Of a stretch of DNA of 6,638 nt, positions 1 to 6,200 are shown one piece after another (within the stretch, counting starts at the first letter, position 1; every line of letters begins with the position of its first letter). The notes under the pieces were generated by a model. The model was not told the DNA's origin. It worked only from the letters and a program-made list of their open reading frames with translations, and ran no database searches. A program made the translations under genes and the position numbers. Source of the DNA: JBEVEP01 sp040512755 (GTDB taxonomy: Bacteria > Pseudomonadota > Alphaproteobacteria > Rhizobiales > Rhizobiaceae); the NCBI GenBank assembly GCA_040512755.1, contig JBEVEP010000122.1:1-6638 (forward strand), read 5' to 3'.

Positions 1-612
1 TCACGGTACGATCCTGAAACGCTCGAGGTCTTCCTCGAGCGTTTTGGCGTCTCGAAAGAGCACAGCCTGCCATCCCACAGCCTTGGCTCCGTCGACATTC
101 TGAGGGCTGTCGTCGATGAAGATCGTTGCGGATGGGTCCAGCCCGAACGTGGCAACGTGATGGTCATAGATGTCGCGGTCCGGCTTGATCATGCCGACTT
201 CGCCTGAGACCGTGACCCCGCGAGGGCGCTGCAGGAAAGGGTAGCGCGTCCGCGCTTCGGCAAATGTATCCGCCGCGAAGTTTGTGAGCATGGTGACGTC
301 GTGGCCTGCCGCAATCAGCCTTTCCATGATTGCGACGCTGTCACCGTAAGCGTGCGGCACCATTTCGTGCCAGTAGCGGCGAAAGTTTCGGATGTTGTCC
401 GCATAGTCGGGGTGCGCTGCGATCAAAAGATCTTCAGCATCACGCCAACTCCGCCCCCGGTCCTGTTCGATGTTCCAATCATTTGTGCACACATTCTCCA
501 GGAACCACCGCCGCTCTTCCGCGTCGGGGATAAGCCGGCTGAACGGCAGGTCGGGATCGTAGTGGATCAGCACCTTGCCAATGTCGAACACGATGTGACG
601 GATTTCGTTCAA
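1..612 (-). CDS. HAD-superfamily hydrolase (subfamily IA-like phosphatase, YihX-type motif I)
   Basis: This 203-residue protein is complete; its TGA stop occupies the first three bases of the window. It probably hydrolyses a small phosphorylated metabolite in the cytoplasm, but the substrate cannot be read from sequence. The four HAD motifs are in order: motif I FDIGKV with nucleophile Asp10, motif II LTN with Thr110, motif III Lys143 in IKPD, and motif IV Asp167-Asp168 in FIDDSP. The cap domain after motif I carries a WNIEQDRG stretch typical of YihX-like and haloacid-dehalogenase-like relatives. Motif I reads D-x-G, not D-x-D, so the usual general acid/base Asp is Gly12; from memory E. coli YihX (glucose-1-phosphatase) has the same DLG wording. 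The start is TTG at 612: the first internal ATG is at codon 96, far past motif I, and a good Shine-Dalgarno sequence precedes the TTG. It lies 13 bases downstream of mutY and is probably co-transcribed. Family assignment is firm, substrate unknown. Confidence 0.9.
   Translation of the reverse strand: MNEIRHIVFDIGKVLIHYDPDLPFSRLIPDAEERRWFLENVCTNDWNIEQDRGRSWRDAEDLLIAAHPDYADNIRNFRRYWHEMVPHAYGDSVAIMERLIAAGHDVTMLTNFAADTFAEARTRYPFLQRPRGVTVSGEVGMIKPDRDIYDHHVATFGLDPSATIFIDDSPQNVDGAKAVGWQAVLFRDAKTLEEDLERFRIVP
17..44. repeat. Perfect 12-base inverted repeat (hairpin) inside the 3' end of the HAD gene
   Basis: The arms AAACGCTCGAGG (17-28) and CCTCGAGCGTTT (33-44) are exact reverse complements separated by a 4-base loop. 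Each arm contains the 6-base palindrome CTCGAG. The hairpin covers the codons for the residues around TLEEDLERF, close to the gene's stop. On the minus-strand mRNA no T-run follows it, so it is not a standard intrinsic terminator. On the plus strand the stem ends in a short TTTT. It may cap or stabilise the 3' end of the mutY-HAD transcript, or be a by-product of repeated Leu-Glu codons. Confidence 0.75.
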
Positions 613-616
613 TTTT

Positions 617-624
617 TCCCTCTC
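617..624 (-). promoter_or_regulatory. Ribosome binding site for the TTG-started HAD gene
   Basis: On the minus strand GAGAGGGA (624 to 617) lies four bases before the TTG at 612-610 and just after the mutY TAG stop (629-627). It supports the TTG start, since no ATG or GTG that would preserve motif I is suitably placed. The rare start codon may lower HAD translation relative to mutY. Confidence 0.7.
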
Positions 625-626
625 GG

Positions 627-1742
627 CTATGCGGGGGTTCGTCTGGTCGCGCCCGGTATGGCGGCTTCGATGGCTTTTTTCATGACCGTCGGCAAGGCCT
701 CACCATGGATACCGGCAGCGCTTGCCCACCAGTGGCCGGTAGGTGGAGGCGGATTTTCCATATCGGTGCGGAAAACGGCCAGCTCGAGTGTGAAGTGGGT
801 GAACACGTGGGTGATCGTGTCCGCAGTTCTCCATGCTGCCGGGAAGGGTGCGCCGTCCACTGTGTCGATCCCGTCCGTCCGGGCCGTCCAGCCCGTCGTC
901 GGAACCTCGCTCATTCCCGCCAGAAGTCCATGCGCAGCACGCTTGCGCAGAAGGATCGCACCATCATTCCTGACGGCCACGAACGCTGCGCCGCGCCGCA
1001 ATGGCTTTGCCGCCTTTGGCGCCTTGATCGGAAAGCGTTGCGGATCGCCTTCCGACAGCGCCTCGCAGCTGTCGCGAACAGGGCAGTGCATGCATGCCGG
1101 CCTGCGCGGCGTGCAGATCGTGGCTCCGAGGTCCATCATGGCCTGCGCGAAATCACCATACCGTTCCGTGGGCAATATCGTAGCAAGCCTCTCGCGGATT
1201 TCCGCCTTGGCGCCGGGGAGCGGCAATTCGATCGCGAAGAGCCGCGAAACGACGCGTTCGACATTGCCGTCGACCACCGCCGCCGGCCGGTCAAAAGCGA
1301 TTGCCGCAATGGCTGAGGCCGTATAGTCGCCGATCCCCCGCAGTTTGCGCAGGCCATCGATGGTGTCCGGGAATTGTCCCCCGAACTCGGTGGCCAGCAG
1401 GTCCGCGCATTTCTTGAGATTGCGGGCGCGTGCGTAGTAGCCGAGCCCCGCCCACGCCTTCATGATGTCATCAACATCCGCTGCCGCAAGCGCAGGAACG
1501 TCCGGCCATAAAGAGAGGAACTTTCTGAAATAGGGTTTTACGGCTTCGACCGTGGTCTGCTGCAGCATGATTTCGGACAGCCAGACATGATAAGGATCGG
1601 GCTTGCCGCCGGCTGCGATTGCATCGGGAGGCATGCGCCAGGGCAGATCGCGGTGATGCCGGTCGTACCAGGCAGTTAGCCGTCCCGAGATGCTGTCGCC
1701 AGCTCGCTTCGACCTGCCGCCGGTGATAGGAGAAACTGTCAT
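627..1742 (-). CDS. mutY: Adenine DNA glycosylase MutY (A/G-specific)
   Basis: MutY removes adenine mispaired with 8-oxoguanine (or guanine) and so prevents G:C to T:A changes in the GO base-excision repair pathway. The 371-residue length is normal for the family. The catalytic core is complete: SEIMLQQT with catalytic Glu57, a helix-hairpin-helix at about 131-145 (LRGIGDYTASA, with Tyr140), and VVDGNVERV with catalytic Asp158. Cys210, Cys217, Cys220 and Cys226 (spacing C-x6-C-x2-C-x5-C) form the [4Fe-4S] cluster. A NUDIX-like 8-oxoG recognition domain follows (about 249-365) with HVFTHF at 312-317, where E. coli has FSH. A short insert before SEIML (about 38-49, PPDAIAAGG) fits alphaproteobacterial MutY. 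The ATG at 1742 is the only possible start: no ATG, GTG or TTG occurs in frame back to the TGA at 1793-1791. No good Shine-Dalgarno sequence is visible. It is divergent from the DUF721 gene and probably co-transcribed with the HAD gene. Confidence 0.97.
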   Translation of the reverse strand: MTVSPITGGRSKRAGDSISGRLTAWYDRHHRDLPWRMPPDAIAAGGKPDPYHVWLSEIMLQQTTVEAVKPYFRKFLSLWPDVPALAAADVDDIMKAWAGLGYYARARNLKKCADLLATEFGGQFPDTIDGLRKLRGIGDYTASAIAAIAFDRPAAVVDGNVERVVSRLFAIELPLPGAKAEIRERLATILPTERYGDFAQAMMDLGATICTPRRPACMHCPVRDSCEALSEGDPQRFPIKAPKAAKPLRRGAAFVAVRNDGAILLRKRAAHGLLAGMSEVPTTGWTARTDGIDTVDGAPFPAAWRTADTITHVFTHFTLELAVFRTDMENPPPPTGHWWASAAGIHGEALPTVMKKAIEAAIPGATRRTPA

Positions 1743-1792
1743 AGTGCTGCTGGCGCGATAAATTCGGGGGCGTTGATGCTCAGGAGGAGTTC
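1743..1792. promoter_or_regulatory. Divergent intergenic region between mutY and the DUF721 gene
   Basis: Only 50 bases separate the two divergent start codons, so the promoters must overlap or sit inside the opposite gene. The one AT-rich patch is GATAAATT at 1757-1764. Read leftward it is AATTTATC, a possible -10 element for mutY that would leave a very short leader. I see no clear -35 match in either direction. The assignment as regulatory DNA rests on gene layout. Confidence 0.45.
1782..1789 (+). promoter_or_regulatory. Strong ribosome binding site of the DUF721 gene
   Basis: AGGAGGAG ends three bases before the ATG at 1793; counting AGGAGG alone, the spacer is five bases. It is the best Shine-Dalgarno sequence in the window and fixes the start. 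It contrasts with mutY next door, which has none. Confidence 0.8.
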
Positions 1793-2296
1793 ATGACAGG
1801 GAAGGGCGGTCGCGGCAATCCTGTCGCCGTTAACGACCTCGCGAGCGCAATTCTCGATCCTGTACTGCGCAAACGCACGGGCATTTCGATCGGTCTGGTG
1901 CAGTCCTGGGATGAGATAGCGGGGCTGCGGCTTGCCGCGCGAACCCGGCCCGAAAAAATCGTCTGGCCGCGTCGCATCCATGAGAACGACCCGTTCCAGC
2001 CGGCCACGCTGGTCATTGCCTGCGACGGTTCGGCGGCCCTGCATCTGCAGCACGAAACGGGCGAAATCATCGGTCGCGTCAACGCATTCCTCGGATTTGC
2101 TGCGATCGGCCGCATCAAGATCGTCCAAAAACCGGTCACAGCGCCGGAAACGGCTCGAAAAGGCCCATTGCGTCCGTTGAGCGAAGCCGAAAAAGCGCGC
2201 CTTTCGGGGACAGTCAGCTTGATCGAGGACGAGGACCTACGTGCCTCGCTGGAACGTCTTGGCGCAACGATTCTGGGCTCCGGAAAATCAAGATAG
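1793..2296 (+). CDS. DUF721 / DciA-family protein, putative replicative helicase loader
   Basis: This 167-residue cytoplasmic protein has the DUF721 fold region at about 17-112. It starts with an ILDPVLRKRTG helix, then the hallmark SWDEIAG with Trp39, then a basic strand ending RPEKIVWPRR (52-61). The segment TLVIACDGSAALHLQHE (72-88) follows and the region closes with GRIKIVQ. Members characterised elsewhere as DciA bind the replicative helicase DnaB and help load it in bacteria lacking DnaC or DnaI; that role here is inferred from family. The usual L-x-V-x-x-x-S-x-A-W-A segment lacks its Trp (SAALHLQHE). A C-terminal tail (about 128-162) looks helical and includes EDEDLRASLERLG, a pattern I associate with alphaproteobacterial members. 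The ATG at 1793 follows a strong Shine-Dalgarno sequence and the stop is TAG. It is divergent from mutY and upstream of dsbA and smc. Family confidence is high, molecular role moderate. Confidence 0.85.
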   Translation: MTGKGGRGNPVAVNDLASAILDPVLRKRTGISIGLVQSWDEIAGLRLAARTRPEKIVWPRRIHENDPFQPATLVIACDGSAALHLQHETGEIIGRVNAFLGFAAIGRIKIVQKPVTAPETARKGPLRPLSEAEKARLSGTVSLIEDEDLRASLERLGATILGSGKSR

Positions 2297-2320
2297 GCGG
2301 ATAACTCGCGGATTCGTGAT

Positions 2321-2358
2321 TGCTTTTCCGCGTTTGGGCGGTTGGATTGGGAAAAGCA
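2321..2358. repeat. Inverted repeat in the DUF721-dsbA intergenic region (possible operator or hairpin)
   Basis: TGCTTTTCC (2321-2329) and GGAAAAGCA (2350-2358) are exact reverse complements with a 20-base spacer. In RNA the stem can extend outward to 2317/2362 through A-U and G-C pairs plus two G-U wobbles. The downstream sequence GTGCCTTAATTC has no T-run, so it is a poor intrinsic terminator for the DUF721 gene. The long spacer fits a protein-binding dyad as well as an RNA hairpin. The right arm lies between the candidate -35 and -10 of the dsbA promoter. Confidence 0.5.
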
Positions 2359-2370
2359 GTGCCTTAATTC
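2342..2370 (+). promoter_or_regulatory. Candidate sigma-70-type promoter for dsbA-smc
   Basis: TTGGAT (2342-2347) and TAATTC (2365-2370) have a 17-base spacer and lie about 60 bases before the dsbA start. The -35 matches TTGACA at four of six positions and the -10 resembles TATAAT only partly. It is the best pair I can find in the 137-base gap, and it overlaps the inverted repeat. Weak evidence. Confidence 0.3.
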
Positions 2371-2422
2371 GCGCCAACTCTCGCTTTCTGGTGCTTCGGC
2401 ATTGCAAAATCCAATAGGTCTC

Positions 2423-2442
2423 AGGTGATTCGTATGATTCGT
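2423..2442 (+). promoter_or_regulatory. dsbA translation start region with duplicated start codon
   Basis: GTGATTCGT (2425-2433) is followed directly by ATGATTCGT (2434-2442), a 9-base near-exact tandem duplication in frame. Both GTG 2425 and ATG 2434 could start the protein. ATG is preferred because AGGTGA (2423-2428) sits five bases before it. The GTG has only a weak AGGT at 2416-2419. Each copy contains a GATTC (GANTC) site. Confidence 0.6.
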
Positions 2443-3162
2443 CCCGTTCCGCGCAGAACCGTCATTTCCTCTCTGCTTGCCGTGCCGGCGGCGTTGATGC
2501 TCGCATCATGCAGTGATGATGGCGGCGACAAAGCTGCCGCGCAGACCGCCGCGCCGGCCGAGTCGACGGCGCCGGAAGCGCCCGCGACGCCTGCGGTCGC
2601 AGCGCCGGAGCCGGCGGGCAAGGTCGACGTCGCCAAATTGATGGAGGCCGGACCGCTGCCGGAAAAGGTGCTTGGCAAGGACGATGCACCAATAACGATC
2701 GTCGAATATGCGTCGATGACCTGTCCGCACTGCGCGCATTTCCACGAAACCACGCTGCCGGAGCTCAAGAAGAAGTACATCGACACCGGCAAGGCGCGCC
2801 TCGTTTTCCGTGAGTTTCCGTTCGACCCGCGCGCCGAGGCCGGCTTCATGCTCGCGCGCTGCTCCAATGACAACTACTTCAATATGGTCGACGTGCTGTT
2901 CAAGCAGCAGGAATCCTGGGCAGCGGCGTCGGATGCCAAGGATGCACTCCTGCAGCTCTCCAAACTGGCCGGTTTTTCACAGCAGACATTTGAGGCCTGC
3001 TTGACGGACCAGAAACTTCTGGACGATGTGAGAGCGGTCCGCCAGCGCGGGGCGGATGACTTTGGCGTCGACTCGACGCCGACGTTCTTCATAAACGGAA
3101 ACAGGTATCCGGGAGCCCTAACGATTGAAAAAATGTCGGCGATTATCGACGGCATGCTCTGA
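2434..3162 (+). CDS. DsbA-family thiol:disulfide oxidoreductase, predicted lipoprotein
   Basis: The protein is 242 residues from ATG 2434, or 245 if it starts at GTG 2425. It begins with a basic n-region containing twin arginines (PRRTVIS), a hydrophobic core and the lipobox LASC. Cys26 would be lipidated, anchoring the protein on the periplasmic side. An Ala/Pro/Glu-rich linker (about 35-62) leads to a thioredoxin-fold domain with an inserted helical region (DsbA/thioredoxin_4 type). The active site is CPHC at 97-100, identical to E. coli DsbA, and the cis-Pro loop is DSTPTFFING with Pro216. Thr precedes the cis-Pro, as in the DsbC/DsbG isomerases, not Val as in DsbA. Two further cysteines, Cys143 and Cys189, lie in the helical region and may form a structural disulfide. 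The expected role is forming or shuffling disulfides in exported proteins. It shares frame with smc, separated by its TGA and 60 bases, and is probably co-transcribed with it. Substrate unknown. Confidence 0.9.
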   Translation: MIRPVPRRTVISSLLAVPAALMLASCSDDGGDKAAAQTAAPAESTAPEAPATPAVAAPEPAGKVDVAKLMEAGPLPEKVLGKDDAPITIVEYASMTCPHCAHFHETTLPELKKKYIDTGKARLVFREFPFDPRAEAGFMLARCSNDNYFNMVDVLFKQQESWAAASDAKDALLQLSKLAGFSQQTFEACLTDQKLLDDVRAVRQRGADDFGVDSTPTFFINGNRYPGALTIEKMSAIIDGML

Positions 3163-3164
3163 CG

Positions 3165-3181
3165 TTCCGGCCATGCCGGAA
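3165..3181 (+). other. Short hairpin between dsbA and smc
   Basis: TTCCGGC (3165-3171) and GCCGGAA (3175-3181) pair perfectly around a 3-base CAT loop, starting two bases after the dsbA stop codon. No T-run follows, so full termination is unlikely. It could be a stability element at the dsbA 3' end or a partial attenuator ahead of smc. Its right arm runs into the GANTC site at 3179-3183. Confidence 0.5.
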
Positions 3182-3222
3182 TCTCCGCGCGTTCGCCTCG
3201 CAAAGCGCACGGGATCGCGCGG

Positions 3223-6200
3223 ATGAAGTTTTCGCGCCTGCGCCTTCTCGGTTTCAAGTCCTTCGTCGAGCCGGGCGAGTTTGTCATCGAGCGCGGTCTG
3301 ACCGGCGTTGTCGGTCCCAACGGGTGCGGCAAGTCGAACCTTGTCGAAGCGCTGCGCTGGGTGATGGGCGAAAGCTCCTACAAGAACATGCGCGCGTCCG
3401 GCATGGACGACGTCATTTTCTCCGGTTCGGCCACGCGCCCGGCGCGCAACACAGCGGAAGTGACGCTTTTTCTCGACAACGCGGATCGCAGCGCGCCGCC
3501 CGCTTTCAATGACGCAGATGAATTGCAGGTCTCTCGCCGCATTGAGCGCGAGGCAGGTTCCGTCTACCGGATCAACGGCAAGGAAGCCCGCGCCAAGGAC
3601 GTGCAGCTTCTGTTCGCCGATCAGTCGACCGGTGCGCGTTCGCCCTCCATGGTGGGGCAGGGCAGGATCGGGGAGCTCATTCAGGCCAAACCGCAAGCCC
3701 GGAGGGCGCTGCTCGAAGAGGCGGCCGGCATATCCGGTCTTCACACGCGGCGCCACGACGCTGAGCTGCGGTTGCGAGGGGCCGAGCAGAACCTCGAACG
3801 CCTCGACGATGTCGTGCGTGAACTGGAAGGCCAGATCGACAATCTGAAGCGGCAGGCACGACAAGCGTCCCGGTTCAAGAACCTATCGGCGGACATTCGC
3901 AAGGCCGAAGCGACGCTTCTCCACCTGCGTTGGACGCTGGCCAAGGCTCAGGAGGGGGAAGCCAAATCCGCCCTTGCCACGGCAACAGCACTCGTTGCCG
4001 ACCGTGCGGCCGCGCAGATGAACGCTGCCAAGGAACAGGCCGTAGGCGCTCACAGGCTGCCGGAACTACGGGACGCGGAGGCGCAGGCCGCCGCAGCGTT
4101 CCAGCGCCTGTCCATCGCGCGGGCCCAAATCGAAGAGGAAGCGGGACGGATACGCGCCCGCCAGGCCGAGATCGAGAAGCGGCTCCTGCAATTGAACGCC
4201 GACATTGCGCGCGAAGAGCAGATGGTGCGCGACAATGCCGAAACGCTGCAAAGGCTTGACTCGGAAGAGGCCTCGCTGAACGCCGACAGTGCCGGGGCGG
4301 CGGAACGGGAGATCAAGGCCCGCGCGGTTTTCGAAGAAGTCTCGGCAAGGCTCACCCTGAGCGAAGCCGCGCTGGCGCGCCTGACCGCCGAGCGTGCCGA
4401 GGCCGCAGCCGCGCGCAGCCAGGCCGAACGGGCCATGCGCGATGCAGCCGATCGGCGCGACCGGCTGGCGCGCCAACTGACTGACATCGATCGCGAGGCC
4501 ACAGACATTGCGGCCAGGATCGGCGGACTTGCCGACCCTGCCGAAAAACGGGTTCTGGTGGAGCAGGCCACGCTGGCGCTCGACAGCGCGGAGGCTCAGG
4601 CGGTCCTGGCCGAAAAGGCGGTCGCCGACGCGCGCCAGCGCGAGGCCGCGCTGCGTTCTCCCGTGCAGGAGGCCCGCGCCGAACTCGCTCGTATCGAGAC
4701 GGAGGCGCGGACGCTTGCGAAGATCCTGAACTCGGCATCAGGCGGACTTTTCCCCGCTGTGCTCGAGCAGATCAAGGTTGAACGCGGCTTTGAGACCGCG
4801 CTGGGCGCGGCACTCGGCGAAGATCTCGACATTCCGCTGGATCGCAGCGCGCCAGCGCATTGGGACGAGATCGAGCCGGACAAGGACGATCCGGCGCTGC
4901 CGGCAGGCGTGCGCCCGCTGATCGACGTCGTGCATGCGCCACGGCAGCTTGCCCGGAGATTGCAGCAGATCGGCATCGTCGAAACCGCTGAGGGTAAGCG
5001 GTTCCAAAGCGCGCTGAAGCCGGGCCAGCGGCTGGTCAGCCGCGAAGGCGCGGTGTGGCGTTGGGATGGCTTCACCGCAAGTGCCGATGCCCCCACTGCG
5101 GCAGCGCAGCGCCTGGCGCAAAAAAACAGGCTCGCCGAACTCGACAGCGATGCGGTCGCCGCGACTTTACGCGTTCGTCAGGCCGAGGATGCGCTATCGA
5201 CGGCCGAAGGCGGTGTGCGGCAGGCCAGCGAGAACGAGCGGGTCGCGCGGCAGGCTTGGCGCGACGCCCAACACCGGGTCGGCGAGGCGCGCGATGCGTT
5301 GGCGCGGGCTGAGAAGGCAGCTGGCGAGATGTCGAGCCGCCGGGCCGCGCTCCAGGAAGCGCGGGGTCGTGTCGCGGAGAGCCATGCCGAGGCCGAAGCG
5401 GCGTTCGTGACTGCCGAAGGGCAATTCGCCGGTGCGCCTGACCTCGGCGACCTGCAGTCGCGGCTCGATCGCATGTCTGGCGACGTTGCGCGCGACCGGG
5501 CGGCTCTGGCGGATGCCAGGGCCTCGCACGAGGGCTTGAAGCGCGAGTCTGAAGCCCGGACACGACGGCTTGAAGCAATCGCGACCGAGCGCAAAAGCTG
5601 GATTGCGCGCGCGGAGAACGCCGACCGGCAAATTACTTCGCTCGCCGAGCGGCGAGCGGAGGCTGTGCGAGAGCAGGAAACGCTGGCCGATGCGCCGGAC
5701 GAGATCGATGTGCGGCGCAGGGCGCTGCTTTCGCAGCTTTCGGAAGCGGAAGCACTGCGCAAACAGGCGGCGGACCGGTTACAGGAGGCGGAGAACACGC
5801 AGGCCGCGCTGGACAAGGCTGCGACCAATGCGATCCAGGCGCTTGCAGAGTCCCGTGAGAGCCGTGTCCGGGCCGAAGAGCGCCTGACGGCCGCGGATGA
5901 CCGGCGCAAGGAAGTGGAGGCGCGTATTCAAGAAGCCTTGAACACGCCCCCGCATCTGGTCATCCGCCATACCGGGCTCGAAGTCGACGCCCCCATGCCG
6001 GATATGGGCGAGGTCGAACGCCGGCTTGAAAGGCTGAAGGTCGAGCGCGAGAGGTTGGGCGCGGTCAATCTGCGCGCCGAGGAGGAGCAGAAGGAACTTT
6101 CTGAGCGGTTGGAAACGATCGTTTCAGAACGCGAGGACGTTATCGAGGCGATCCGGAAGCTTCGACAGGCTATTCAAAGCCTGAACCGGGAAGGACGCGA

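Larger units (their letters stand above)
2269..3183. other. Cluster of eight GANTC (CcrM-type) methylation sites
   Basis: GANTC pentamers start at 2269, 2311, 2427, 2436, 2560, 2911, 3070 and 3179. A by-eye scan found none in 1-2268 and only four afterwards (4258, 5545, 5848, 6295). Three of the eight (2311, 2427, 2436) lie in or at the edge of the gap before dsbA, and one (3179) lies in the dsbA-smc gap. GANTC is the target of CcrM, the cell-cycle-regulated adenine methyltransferase of Alphaproteobacteria; regulation here is inferred. Confidence 0.6.

Noticed and set aside
1088..1095. TGCATGCA palindrome in mutY
   Set aside because: It is a short self-complementary run inside the codons of the conserved iron-sulfur cysteine region, adequately explained by coding.
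301..1326. Long plus-strand open frame (341 codons) antisense to the HAD gene and mutY
   Set aside because: It runs opposite two clear enzyme genes with intact motifs, resembles no family I know, has no good ribosome binding site, and such antisense open frames are common in GC-rich DNA.
1830..2367. TTAA half-sites (1830, 2364) as CtrA binding sites
   Set aside because: The full motif needs a second TTAA seven bases later, and neither site has one.
3163..3222. Possible readthrough fusion of dsbA and smc, which share a frame
   Set aside because: A TGA stop is present, the SMC start matches the family exactly at ATG 3223, and no readthrough signal is visible.
3118..3864. Minus-strand open frame (248 codons) opposite the end of dsbA and the start of smc
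   Set aside because: It is antisense to the conserved SMC ATPase head, has no recognisable domain, and is best explained by codon bias.
5178..5909. Minus-strand Ser/Arg/Ala-rich open frame opposite the SMC coiled coil
   Set aside because: Its composition is the direct mirror of Glu/Ala/Arg-rich coiled-coil codons; it shows no motifs or start signals.
3730..6180. Repetitive Ala/Glu/Arg-rich sequence as a DNA repeat array
   Set aside because: It is the heptad composition of the SMC coiled-coil arms; no regular DNA repeat unit was found.
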